64,000 bases of DNA, taken from assembly GCF_004001045.1 (NCBI RefSeq), contig NZ_BIMK01000009.1, positions 186,001 to 250,000 of the forward strand, written 5' to 3'. Positions within the stretch are counted from its first letter, which is position 1; the number at the start of each line of letters is the position of its first letter. The notes beneath the pieces were generated by a model. That model did not search any database, was not told where the DNA came from, and saw only the letters and a program-made list of their open reading frames with translations. Below, in pieces: positions 1 through 7,599 of the stretch. Position numbers and translations under genes: made by a program. Origin of the DNA: Paenibacillus chibensis (lineage in GTDB: Bacteria; Bacillota; Bacilli; Paenibacillales; Paenibacillaceae).

Positions 1-340
1 CGACACTTCCATCCGGATGAACCTCTTTGATGAAACAGTTCAGGTTGCTCTTATGCCCCGCGCTTTCGCCGCAGCCGCAGTAGCAGGGAATGGATCCCAA
101 AATATCCTTCACCCCGGCAGCAGTGGTATATGCCGTCTTTAAGACCGGATCGAGCGGATCCAGGAACGTCGGGAGCTTGTCCGTTCCACCCGTCATCTCC
201 TGCAAATCGCCGTTAGCCGCCACCTCCTTATGAGCTTCTCCATGATGATCTGCCGGTTCCGCAGCCTTCGTGCCGCAGCCGGCCAGCAGCAATCCTGAAA
301 GAACAACTCCGAGTATCGTAATTCGCGTCATCTTGCCCAA
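1..340 (-). CDS. PCYCGC-motif lipoprotein (3' end outside window)
   Basis: The reading frame begins with a short basic N-terminus, a hydrophobic stretch and a lipobox (LLAGC), so it is probably an exported lipoprotein. A His-containing linker (ADHHGEAH) follows. Near the window edge is the motif PCYCGCG followed by H and C residues, the signature of the PCYCGC domain family, whose function is not known but whose cysteines suggest metal or redox chemistry. The AGAAGGAGA ribosome site lies 8 bases before a TTG at 340; a GTG at 343 and an ATG at 331 are alternatives. It is divergent from the ArsR-type repressor gene, and both share the 344-561 control region. The C-terminus is cut off by the window start. 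Confidence 0.8.
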   Translation of the reverse strand, partial: MGKMTRITILGVVLSGLLLAGCGTKAAEPADHHGEAHKEVAANGDLQEMTGGTDKLPTFLDPLDPVLKTAYTTAAGVKDILGSIPCYCGCGESAGHKSNLNCFIKEVHPDGSV

Positions 341-481
341 CACCATCTCTCCTTCTGAACGATTTCTTTCCCTGTACTCCAGTATACCATGAGATCGTTC
401 ATTTGGAGGAATCGTCACGGATTCGCCACCGAAGAAGATATTATCCTGAAAATCCGTATTTCCACCATTAACTTAACTGTA

Positions 482-523
482 ATGATTCCGTTTAAGTACC
501 ACTTTTGTTATAATTGGAATCAT
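482..523. promoter_or_regulatory. Inverted repeat around the arsR promoter
   Basis: ATGATTCC at 482-489 and its exact reverse complement GGAATCAT at 516-523 flank a stretch containing a good -10 element, TATAAT at 509-514, upstream of the repressor gene at 562. The arms could bind a regulator of this divergent promoter region. They do not resemble the ATATGA/TCATAT operator in front of the P-type ATPase, so they may belong to another regulator. Confidence 0.35.
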
Positions 524-561
524 CAGCTCGAACACGGAACCGATAGAAAGGTGATTAATCC

Positions 562-933
562 ATGGAACAGTCCGTCAATCCGATTGAAGAATGCGATGCA
601 ACCTGCATGGGTTCAGAATCAGAACTGAGCAAAATCAAAGAAGGACTGATCGATGATCAAGCCGCGTCTCAGGTAGCCGATTGGTTTAAGGCATTCAGCG
701 ATCCCACCCGGGTCAAGCTGATCGACGCGCTTCTGCAGAGGGAGCTTTGCGTGCATGATTTGACAATCCTGCTGGGCATGGGTCAATCTGCGGTATCCCA
801 TCAGCTCCGGTATCTTCGCAATTTGCGTATCGTTAAACGCCGCAAGGAAGGAAAAACCGTATATTACTCGCTTGATGATACACATATTGAACAGATTTTT
901 GTTCAGACGCTTCAGCATACCCAGCACGCATAA
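562..933 (+). CDS. ArsR/SmtB family metal-responsive repressor, CadC-like
   Basis: A 123-residue winged-helix repressor expected to leave DNA when it binds Zn, Cd or Pb. The recognition helix region reads GQSAVSHQLRYLRN. Two metal sites can be traced. The N-terminal C11-x3-C15 pair plus C63 in ELCVHD matches the CadC alpha-3N site, but CadC has ELCVCD and here the second Cys is His65. The alpha-5 site is complete: D106-x-H108 and H119-x2-H122, as in SmtB/CzrA. An AAGGTGAT ribosome site precedes the ATG. The gene ends at a strong terminator. The Zn/Cd ATPase gene whose promoter carries an ArsR-type operator starts 4.7 kb away and is the likely target. The family assignment is firm; the metal is inferred. 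Confidence 0.9.
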   Translation: MEQSVNPIEECDATCMGSESELSKIKEGLIDDQAASQVADWFKAFSDPTRVKLIDALLQRELCVHDLTILLGMGQSAVSHQLRYLRNLRIVKRRKEGKTVYYSLDDTHIEQIFVQTLQHTQHA

Positions 934-980
934 ACCATTGATCGCTGTATGTAGTTATTCCTTCTGGTATCTACAAAAGG

Positions 981-1020
981 AAGGCTCTCTTGTAACCCAA
1001 GAGAGCCTTCTTTGTCTTCA
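981..1020 (+). terminator. Rho-independent terminator after the ArsR gene
   Basis: AAGGCTCTCTTG (981-992) pairs with CAAGAGAGCCTT (998-1009) across a five-base loop, followed by CTTTGTCTT. It sits between the convergent repressor and nitroreductase genes and may serve both. Confidence 0.8.
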
Positions 1021-1052
1021 TTGGAATTCAATTCATATGAATCGCAATGATC

Positions 1053-1646
1053 CTATTGTCTGAGCGGGCCGGCTTCATCGACCCAAACGGTAAGGCTTTC
1101 GAAGGATTTGCGTTTCGCATTCTGCTGCGGCTGCTCCACCGGTACGCCCAGATAAATGAATCCCAGCATTTTATCGTTCGTGCCCAGACCGAAATGCTCG
1201 TTCATCTTCGGATGATACGTCGGCTCGCCGGTTCTCCAGATGGCACCCAGGCCAAGTCCGTGGGCTTCAAGAAGCATATTCTGAATCGCGGCGAATACCG
1301 CGCCGTATTCCTCTAGCTCAATGACCTTAGCATGCTCCTTCGGCGACACGGCAACCGCAATGACGACCGGTGCCCGCATCGGCTTCGTTCTTGCCGACTC
1401 CGCAGCTGCCGCCGCTTCCGGTGATTCGGGATCAGCCGCATTAGCCCGCGCTACGTCCGCAAGTGCTTCGCCAAGCATTTGGCGGCCCTCGCCTCGCAGT
1501 ACGAAAAAGCGCCAAGGCTCTGTCATCCGGTGATTTGGTGCCCATGTTCCAGCTTCCAGGATTTGCTCAATGTGCTTCACAGGAACTTCCTCCTGCGTTA
1601 CCTTCCCTACGCTTCTGCGCGTACGTATGGCTTCTGAAATATTCAT
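1053..1646 (-). CDS. Nitroreductase family flavoprotein
   Basis: A protein of about 197 residues of the FMN-dependent nitroreductase superfamily. The N-terminus (SEAIRTRRSVGKV) carries the basic RTRRS phosphate-binding motif, followed by APNHRMTEPWRFFVL, and the C-terminal half has the typical LGLGAIWRTG and IYLGVP segments. Members reduce nitro groups, quinones or other electrophiles with NAD(P)H; the substrate cannot be read from sequence. The ATG at 1646 follows a GAGAGAGGG ribosome site. Upstream in-frame ATGs exist but have no such site. The gene stands alone, convergent with the ArsR gene and divergent from the secreted phytase-like gene. Confidence 0.88.
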   Translation of the reverse strand: MNISEAIRTRRSVGKVTQEEVPVKHIEQILEAGTWAPNHRMTEPWRFFVLRGEGRQMLGEALADVARANAADPESPEAAAAAESARTKPMRAPVVIAVAVSPKEHAKVIELEEYGAVFAAIQNMLLEAHGLGLGAIWRTGEPTYHPKMNEHFGLGTNDKMLGFIYLGVPVEQPQQNAKRKSFESLTVWVDEAGPLRQ

Positions 1647-1852
1647 GTTCGTTCCCTCTCTCCAATTAAGAATCTTTCTCAATGACTTATATTGTATCAA
1701 ATTTCCCTTCTCTTTTCCTGTTCGTTAACAGAAATCTTAACATTTTTACCATCGTCTGATCTTCCTCTGACTCTGAATTAATATTCGCTTTATACAATAC
1801 TTGAAAGATACATAGGTTCTTTAACCATTTACTGAAGAGGGGAATGATTCAT

Positions 1853-3295
1853 ATGACAAGAAAATGGTTTATTTCCGCGCTCGCAACACTCACGGTTGGC
1901 TCCGCGCTGCTGACCTCCGCTCCTGCATTCGCTGCTGAGGTGCAATATTCAGCCAACGGACAAGCTTTCACCCCTGCAACCTCTGCAGTCGAACAGGACG
2001 GACGGCTCTTTTTGCCTGTACGCGACATTGCGAATTTATTAGGCAAATATGTGGACTGGGATGATGTCAGCAAAACAGCGTTGTTTTCAGACAAGCCTAA
2101 ATTGACGGGTAAGTATATGCTCCATGAAAAAGATCTGGCGCAAGGCATCAAATTCGGCATCGGCTCTTCCCTCACGCATATCCCAGGAGATCCGGAGAAT
2201 GTCTTCTACACAACGGCCGACCGTGGCCCGAATGGAGAAGTGGATGTTAACGGCACGACGCGCCGCACCTTCCCGCTTTCGAACTACACGCCTACGATTT
2301 ACAAAATCCAGCTTGATCAAGGCAATATTAACATTTTGGACACGATACCGCTGAAAATTAACGGCAAGGACCCGGTAACGGGCACCAGCCTGATTACGGG
2401 CCTGCCAAATTTGAAATCCCGTGACGAAGTACCATATGACGGAGCTGCTGAAAAGGTTATCTCCTATGACCCTTACGGTCTTGATGTCGAAGGGCTGACG
2501 TACAACCCGCAGGACGATACCTTCTGGATTTCCGACGAATACGGCCCTTACCTCGTGCAGGTCAAGCGTGACGGCACGCTGCTGCAGCGTTTGGCTCCCA
2601 AAGGCATCAGCTCCGAGCTGAACACAGCCGCACTGCCGCTGAAGGAGAACCTTCCCGCCGTCTATTTGAACCGCCGCCAAAACCGTGGAGCGGAAGCGAT
2701 CGGTATTACTCCTGACGGCAAATACATGTTCATGGCGATGCAAAGTCCGCTGCGCAACCCGGACAAAAGTGTAGACAACTCCCGTACGCTGAGAATTCTG
2801 AAATTCGACCTCTCCACGCTGAAGCCGGTTGCAGAATATGCATATATCACAGAAGATGCCGGTCAATACAAAGATCTGAAACAGGCCGATATCGTCATCT
2901 CCGACATGTTTGTGGTCAATGAGCATACGATTCTGATTGATGAACGCGATAAAAATGCCGGAGAAGCCGCTCAGCTCAAAAATTTTTTTTCGATCGATCT
3001 GCAGAACGCCACCAACATTTTGGGACAATACGATGATTCGACCAAAGCCGGCAAGACGCTGGAACAGATGAGCTTCTCCGAGGTTCGTCAAGCAGGAATC
3101 CAAACGCCTGTTAAACGCACCGTGCTCGATGCCGTTGAATTCAAGTACCCGAACGAAAAAATCGAAGGCATTTCGCTCGTCAATGGCCATACCCTCGTAA
3201 TTGTAAACGATAATGATTTTGGTGTGGCCGATCCGACCTCCAAGGAAAACGGAACGGATCTGTGGACCTTCGAACTGCCTTACGAGATTAAATAG
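1853..3295 (+). CDS. Secreted protein: copper-amine-oxidase-N-like domain plus phytase-like/esterase-like domain
   Basis: Residues 1-28 form a Sec signal peptide ending at an AFAA cleavage site. Residues 35-80 (FLPVRDIANLLG...WDD) resemble the copper amine oxidase N-terminal domain, which in Bacillales acts as a surface-associated repeat and not as an oxidase. The remainder matches the phytase-like (esterase-like) beta-propeller family, with ADRGPNGE, GLDVEGLTYNP, WISDEYGPY and RGAEAIGITPDG. The role is probably extracellular phosphoester or related hydrolysis, but this is not certain. The ATG at 1853 lies ten bases after GAGGGG; the ATG at 1844 is too close to that site. A palindromic terminator follows the stop. 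The gene is monocistronic. Confidence 0.85.
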   Translation: MTRKWFISALATLTVGSALLTSAPAFAAEVQYSANGQAFTPATSAVEQDGRLFLPVRDIANLLGKYVDWDDVSKTALFSDKPKLTGKYMLHEKDLAQGIKFGIGSSLTHIPGDPENVFYTTADRGPNGEVDVNGTTRRTFPLSNYTPTIYKIQLDQGNINILDTIPLKINGKDPVTGTSLITGLPNLKSRDEVPYDGAAEKVISYDPYGLDVEGLTYNPQDDTFWISDEYGPYLVQVKRDGTLLQRLAPKGISSELNTAALPLKENLPAVYLNRRQNRGAEAIGITPDGKYMFMAMQSPLRNPDKSVDNSRTLRILKFDLSTLKPVAEYAYITEDAGQYKDLKQADIVISDMFVVNEHTILIDERDKNAGEAAQLKNFFSIDLQNATNILGQYDDSTKAGKTLEQMSFSEVRQAGIQTPVKRTVLDAVEFKYPNEKIEGISLVNGHTLVIVNDNDFGVADPTSKENGTDLWTFELPYEIK

Positions 3296-3339
3296 AAGCC
3301 TCCATCGCTAACGGAAAGCATAACGGATGGGAAGCAAAA

Positions 3340-3369
3340 AAAGACTGATCGACATGTCGATCAGTCTTT
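3340..3369. terminator. Bidirectional terminator
   Basis: A perfect 30-base palindrome whose left arm is AAAGACTGATCGACA is centred between the convergent phytase-like and ATPase genes. It is flanked by A and T runs that suit both directions. Confidence 0.8.
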
Positions 3370-3433
3370 ATCATTGAGCCATAGCCTCTATTCATAACCT
3401 GACTGCCGGAATGATTTGCAGCTTTGGTCTTTC

Positions 3434-5674
3434 CTACTTCAATTTCAGTACCCTCATGGCGTTCAGCACCGCAATAATCGTGACGCCAACATCCGAGAAT
3501 ACCGCCTCCCACATCGTGGCGATCCCGAAGGCTCCAAGCAGCAGGAACACCGCTTTGACGCCCAAAGCGAATATAATGTTCTGCCATACGATGCTTCGCG
3601 TACGCTTGGCGATATGAATCGCTGCCGCAACCTTTGACGGCTCGTCGGTCATGATGACAACATCTGCTGCCTCAATGACGGCATCGGAGCCGAGTCCACC
3701 CATCGCCACGCCTACATCCGCTCGGGCAAGTACCGGTGTATCGTTGATTCCGTCCCCTACAAACACGATTTTCTCTTTCGGGGACTTCTTGCCGTCCAGC
3801 TTTTCGATCTCCTCGACCTTATGCTGCGGAAGAAGCTCGGCATGTACTTCATCCATTCCCAGCGAGCGGCCAACAGCTTCACCTACAGCCTTGGAATCCC
3901 CGGTCAGCATCACTGTCTTTTTGCCCATTTGTTTGAGGGTTCGAATCGCCTCAAACGCGTCCTCTTTCACTTCATCCGAAATGATAATATATCCGGCATA
4001 CGTGCCTTCCATGCTAATATGGACCGTCGTGCCCGCCTCTGACGGCTGCTGGAAAGGGATCCCTTCCTTGTTCATGAGCTTGGCATTCCCTGCCAAAATT
4101 CTCTTGCCGTCGACTTTGACCTCGATCCCATGTCCGGATATCTCGTTATAGCCTTCGATCCTCGCCTCATCCAGCTCTTTACCGTATGCGGTACGGATAG
4201 ACACGGCAATCGGATGAGTGGAATGATATTCGGCATACGCCGCCAGCTCCAGTAGCCGATCCTTACTGATCTCTGCTTGAGATGAAGAAATATCCGTTAC
4301 TTTGAAGGCGCCTTTGGTCAACGTCCCCGTCTTGTCGAACACGACATATTTAACGTCGTTCAATGCCTCCAGATAGTTGCTGCCCTTCACGAGAATGCCC
4401 GATTTGGAAGCCGCCCCGATCCCGCCGAAGAAACCAAGGGGAATGGAGACGACAAGTGCGCAGGGACAAGAGATAACAAGAAAAATAAGTGCTCTGTAGA
4501 TCCAATCCGAGAACGCGGCGCCGCTAATCAGGAGCGGCGGTACAAGTGCCAGCAGGAGCGCCACGATGACAACCACCGGCGTATAATATCTGGCAAACTT
4601 CGTAATGAAATTTTCCGTTGGCGCCTTCTTGCTGCTCGCATTTTGCACCAGATCCAAAATTTTCGATACGGTTGATTCGCCAAATGCTTTGGTGACTTCA
4701 ATGGTCAGCACGCCGTTTTTGTTGATGAATCCGCTGAGTACCTCTTGTCCGGTCTCCATCTCGCGAGGAACGGATTCACCGGTCAATGCCGACGTGTCCA
4801 CCATCGAGCTGCCTTCGATGACGACGCCGTCAAGCGGCACCTTTTCGCCGGGCTTCACGACGATCAGGTCTCCGACCTGTACGTCTTCCGGGGCGACGCG
4901 TCTGGTTTCCCCATCCGTTTTCAAGTTGGCATAGTCCGGACGTAAGTCCATCATTGCGCTGATCGACTTTCGTGAGCGGTTAACGGCAATCCCTTGAAAC
5001 ATTTCGCCCACCTGGTAAAAGAGCATGACCGCGACGCCTTCCGGATACTGCCCGACGCCAAAAGCGCCGATGGTGGCGACCGACATCAGGAAGTATTCAT
5101 CAAAGACCTGCCCGCGGAAGATATTTTTAAGCGCCTGCAGCACGATATCGCCGCCGACGACCACATAAGCTGCAAGGAAAATCGCAAGCTCCACATAGGC
5201 GTTCGCATGCAGGAGCATGCCGGCAGCTGTCAAAACCGCGCCGACGACCAGCCGCACGGCCATGACCTTGGTACCGCCGCTTCCGTGATCATGGGAATGG
5301 GAATGTCCATGGCCCTCTTCCCCTTGTGCTTCAGCGTGGTCATGCCCATGATCGTGTTCATGTCCGTGGCCATGCTCATGAGAATGTTCATGCCCTTGGT
5401 GGTGTGCTTTGCTGCGACCGGCACCTTGGGACGGAGGTGAATCCAGCACCTTTACATGGGGCTCCAGCTTTTTGATTTTACTTTTCACGTTAGTTAGCAG
5501 TTGTTCATTCTCGTCATCGGTTTCATAGGTTAATGTTTGTTTCACGAAATTGACGGAGCAGGCGGTAATGCCTTCCATTTTCTTGACACCGTCTTCGATT
5601 TTCATGGCACAGCTAGCGCAATCCAAACCGTCCAATAGGAGCTCCCGTTTCATTTTACCGGTTGCCTCAGCCAT
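3434..5674 (-). CDS. cadA: Zn/Cd/Pb-exporting P1B-type ATPase with His-rich linker
   Basis: A 746-residue heavy-metal pump of the CadA/ZntA group. An N-terminal heavy-metal-associated domain carries GLDCASC (C19, C22). Residues 91-130 form a linker with about 18 histidines alternating with G, E and D. The hallmarks follow in order: TGES (298-301), the membrane metal motif CPC (403-405), the phosphorylated Asp447 in DKTGTLT, and GDGINDTPVLA near the C-terminus. The ATG at 5674 is seven bases after GGAGG; longer in-frame starts lack a ribosome site. Upstream lies an ArsR-type operator, so the CadC-like repressor at 562-933 probably controls it. The CPC motif and His-rich linker favour Zn/Cd/Pb over Cu. 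Confidence 0.92.
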   Translation of the reverse strand: MAEATGKMKRELLLDGLDCASCAMKIEDGVKKMEGITACSVNFVKQTLTYETDDENEQLLTNVKSKIKKLEPHVKVLDSPPSQGAGRSKAHHQGHEHSHEHGHGHEHDHGHDHAEAQGEEGHGHSHSHDHGSGGTKVMAVRLVVGAVLTAAGMLLHANAYVELAIFLAAYVVVGGDIVLQALKNIFRGQVFDEYFLMSVATIGAFGVGQYPEGVAVMLFYQVGEMFQGIAVNRSRKSISAMMDLRPDYANLKTDGETRRVAPEDVQVGDLIVVKPGEKVPLDGVVIEGSSMVDTSALTGESVPREMETGQEVLSGFINKNGVLTIEVTKAFGESTVSKILDLVQNASSKKAPTENFITKFARYYTPVVVIVALLLALVPPLLISGAAFSDWIYRALIFLVISCPCALVVSIPLGFFGGIGAASKSGILVKGSNYLEALNDVKYVVFDKTGTLTKGAFKVTDISSSQAEISKDRLLELAAYAEYHSTHPIAVSIRTAYGKELDEARIEGYNEISGHGIEVKVDGKRILAGNAKLMNKEGIPFQQPSEAGTTVHISMEGTYAGYIIISDEVKEDAFEAIRTLKQMGKKTVMLTGDSKAVGEAVGRSLGMDEVHAELLPQHKVEEIEKLDGKKSPKEKIVFVGDGINDTPVLARADVGVAMGGLGSDAVIEAADVVIMTDEPSKVAAAIHIAKRTRSIVWQNIIFALGVKAVFLLLGAFGIATMWEAVFSDVGVTIIAVLNAMRVLKLK

Positions 5675-5706
5675 CGTAATGCCTCCGATCCAAACAGAAA
5701 AATATA

Positions 5707-5726
5707 ATATGAGCATATATTCATAT
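5707..5726 (-). promoter_or_regulatory. ArsR/SmtB-type operator before the P-type ATPase
   Basis: ATATGA-N8-TCATAT forms an imperfect 20-base inverted repeat with the core TGAGCATATATTCA, resembling known SmtB/CadC/ZiaR operators. It lies 33 bases upstream of the ATPase start, inside an AT-rich promoter region. Similarity to the family operators is from memory; binding is inferred. Confidence 0.7.
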
Positions 5727-5804
5727 ATAAACTTGTTAAGCACATTATATTCACTATCTTGGAAAGATGTCAATGAATTCTCGCCTAAAATGAGTATCAT
5801 GTCC

Positions 5805-5829
5805 CAAAAAAACCGCGTATATACGCGGT
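5805..5829 (-). terminator. Leftward terminator
   Basis: The palindrome ACCGCGTATATACGCGGT (5812-5829) is followed, in the leftward direction, by a run of seven T residues (A run at 5806-5812). It would end transcription coming from the membrane protein gene at 5953-6627. Confidence 0.7.
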
Positions 5830-5952
5830 CGTCATAAAGCGGCTAGATTTCATCTTCAGTTTGTTCGGAGCTCATTAAGCTTGCCTTGTTCACATGATAC
5901 CGTAATAGATGACTCCTGTGACCGTTATGTAGAGAAGAGACCACTCTTTGGA

Positions 5953-6627
5953 TTATAGCGGCTTCCTTTTCTCCAGATAAACTTTATTCATGAGTGAAAG
6001 CATTAAAACGATGAGTAGAAACAACTGCATGCCGCCGAAACCGAGCCATACCTCGTCAACCGGCCCTCCGAGCAGCGTGACGGCGAATAAAGCAATGGCC
6101 GTCCACATCACAGTCACATTCGCATGATAGGCGCTGTACATTTGACCGCGATGACGAAACTGATAGGCAACGACCGCTCCTGCAGCTGCGGCGGTTCCGA
6201 TGGATTCCCATCCTCCATCTTCGAGAAAAGCCTGCAGCAGGCTCCAGCAGCCGTACCCGGAAATCAGCCAGGTCAGAGCCGTATTTGCGTACAATGCCCA
6301 CGGTTTGTGATGCCGCATAATTTTATATGCCAGTATGAGGACGCCGATCCATATAGCAAGAATAGTCCCGCTCATACCGCCGCTGAAGTATAATAGCGAT
6401 AACGGAGAACGGATGACCGATTTGAAATCGAAAATAAGCGGGCTGAATTTCCACACGAGAATACCGATCAGAAGAACGGTCATCAGATCGTCCAGAACGG
6501 CCTTGCGTATGACCGCATCCAGGGACCTGGTACGGATAAGCGTGGCCAGATAACCCACAGCCACTGCAATAATTATCGTGAGCAGCGAATATTTCAGCAT
6601 CAACGGCCCAAGCATAATAACCTGCAA
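5953..6627 (-). CDS. Polytopic membrane protein, possibly distantly Lgt-like
   Basis: About 224 residues with six or seven predicted transmembrane helices. The segment running from TLIRTRSLDAVIRKAVLDDL through VWKFSPLIFDF and YFSGGMSGT has the feel of the prolipoprotein diacylglyceryl transferase (Lgt) fold, but I see no confident catalytic signature, so no enzyme activity is claimed. The preferred start is a TTG at 6627, eight bases after AAAGGAG; the ATG at 6657 lies upstream of that site. The gene lies between the metal ATPase and the cstR operon in the same direction, but terminators on both sides make it a separate unit. The short basic tail (LEKRKPL) is probably cytoplasmic. Confidence 0.7.
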   Translation of the reverse strand: MQVIMLGPLMLKYSLLTIIIAVAVGYLATLIRTRSLDAVIRKAVLDDLMTVLLIGILVWKFSPLIFDFKSVIRSPLSLLYFSGGMSGTILAIWIGVLILAYKIMRHHKPWALYANTALTWLISGYGCWSLLQAFLEDGGWESIGTAAAAGAVVAYQFRHRGQMYSAYHANVTVMWTAIALFAVTLLGGPVDEVWLGFGGMQLFLLIVLMLSLMNKVYLEKRKPL

Positions 6628-6711
6628 TGCAACCGCTCCTTTCATTCGATAGATCATGATCTCTCTATATTCTACATGAAGTGAATATGGTTTTGATTTC
6701 TTTTTGTTAGC

Positions 6712-6750
6712 TCTGAAAAAAAGAACCTGGCAAACATGCGCCAGGTTCTT
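6712..6750 (-). terminator. Leftward terminator of the rhodanese-cstR operon
   Basis: AAGAACCTGGC (6721-6731) pairs with GCCAGGTTCTT (6740-6750). Read leftward it is followed by a run of T residues (A run at 6715-6722). It lies immediately after the cstR stop. Confidence 0.8.
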
Positions 6751-6754
6751 GCGT

Positions 6755-7015
6755 TTAACGGCTTTTGATCAATAGCTCCACCGCCTCGTTGACCTGCCGT
6801 CTCGGATCGACATGATCCTCCTGAGCTTGTAGAACACATTGCTCCAGATTGACGGCCACGATATAGGCAATGGCTTTATCCGCTGCGCTGCGAACTGCCG
6901 ATAGCTGAGAGACGACTTCCTTGCAGTTCTTTCCGTCCTCCATCATCTTCAAAATCCCACGCGTTTGTCCTTCCAGACGTTTTAATCTGCGGATGACTTG
7001 TTCATCATACACCAT
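6755..7015 (-). CDS. cstR: CstR-type persulfide-sensing repressor (CsoR/DUF156 family)
   Basis: An 86-residue all-helical repressor. CsoR copper sensors use a Cys-His-Cys set. Here Cys31 (DGKNCKEVV) and Cys60 (NLEQC) are present, but the His position is Asn56. That matches CstR of Staphylococcus aureus, where Cys31 and Cys60 form per- or polysulfide crosslinks that release DNA. With the ATG at 7015, seven bases after AAAGGAGG, the numbering coincides exactly; an ATG at 7018 is possible. It is the second gene of an operon behind a rhodanese-like gene. Boxes of the CstR type lie in the promoter of this operon and in the promoter of the sulfur cluster at 29.4 kb. Confidence 0.9.
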   Translation of the reverse strand: MVYDEQVIRRLKRLEGQTRGILKMMEDGKNCKEVVSQLSAVRSAADKAIAYIVAVNLEQCVLQAQEDHVDPRRQVNEAVELLIKSR

Positions 7016-7082
7016 CATCTCGCCTCCTTTCAGACAAGCAGGCTGGTAAAAGCGGATTGCCCCAGGCTCCTTCAAGCAAAAA

Positions 7083-7469
7083 TTATTGACAGCAAGGTCC
7101 GCACCCGAAGGCACCTTTGCCGCCTTGAGGGGCATATATACGCATAAAACCGTAGCGCTTCAGCATGTGCGCTGCTTTTTTGGTCTGACGGCTGTTCGCT
7201 GCCAGAATGAGTACCGGCTCTTCCGCCGCCAGCTGGGACTTGTGAACATACGGCAATCGGCCCATGGATATATTGATGGAGCCCGGCACATGACGCTTGA
7301 TATAGTCCACCGAATCTCTCACGTCGAGCATTTGCAGCTCGTTATTTTCATTGTCTTGCTCTCGCAGCTCATCCGGATTCACGAAGGTCAGCCCGTTGAC
7401 CGGCGAAAACTCGCGCACGGCCCACCAGGCGAATGCAGCTGCGAGGAGAGTTAACATCAACCACCACAT
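7083..7469 (-). CDS. Membrane-anchored rhodanese-like protein lacking the active-site cysteine
   Basis: 128 residues. Residues 1-17 form an N-terminal membrane anchor (WWLMLTLLAAAFAWWAV). A rhodanese fold follows (MLDVRDSVDYIKRHVPGSINISM, then GGKGAF). In rhodaneses the active loop reads like CRSGNRS; here it reads LAANSRQT (residues 89-96) with no cysteine. The only cysteines are in the tail FGCGPCCQ: C123, C126 and C127. It therefore cannot act as a classical sulfurtransferase through the loop, but the tail could carry sulfane sulfur or metal. A GAGGAGG site precedes the ATG. It is the first gene of the operon with cstR, under a promoter with a CstR-type box. Confidence 0.85.
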   Translation of the reverse strand: MWWLMLTLLAAAFAWWAVREFSPVNGLTFVNPDELREQDNENNELQMLDVRDSVDYIKRHVPGSINISMGRLPYVHKSQLAAEEPVLILAANSRQTKKAAHMLKRYGFMRIYAPQGGKGAFGCGPCCQ

Positions 7470-7542
7470 TGGTGCAGGTTCCTCCTCTTATCATGTTGAA
7501 GCCGTTCAGGATTATTTATGCAAGGGACAGGTGAGAATATTC

Positions 7543-7593
7543 ATACCCTATGGGGTATGTCTTCATTATAATGATCATTCCTTATTAAGTCAA
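7543..7593 (-). promoter_or_regulatory. Sigma-A promoter with CstR operator for the rhodanese-cstR operon
   Basis: Read leftward: -35 TTGACT (7593-7588), a 17-base spacer, -10 TATAAT (7570-7565), six bases, then the box ATACCCCATAGGGTAT (7558-7543). The box is a CsoR/CstR-type operator placed where a bound repressor would block initiation. The same 16-base sequence occurs at 29368-29383. Confidence 0.85.
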
Positions 7594-7599
7594 TATTGA

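Noticed and set aside
389..628. A 79-residue plus-strand open frame overlapping the ArsR-type gene
   Set aside because: It crosses the repressor promoter and start; no motif or ribosome site. The repressor frame is clear.
2087..3190. A 367-residue minus-strand open frame inside the phytase-like gene
   Set aside because: Antisense shadow of a gene with a signal peptide and recognised domains; no ribosome site or homology.
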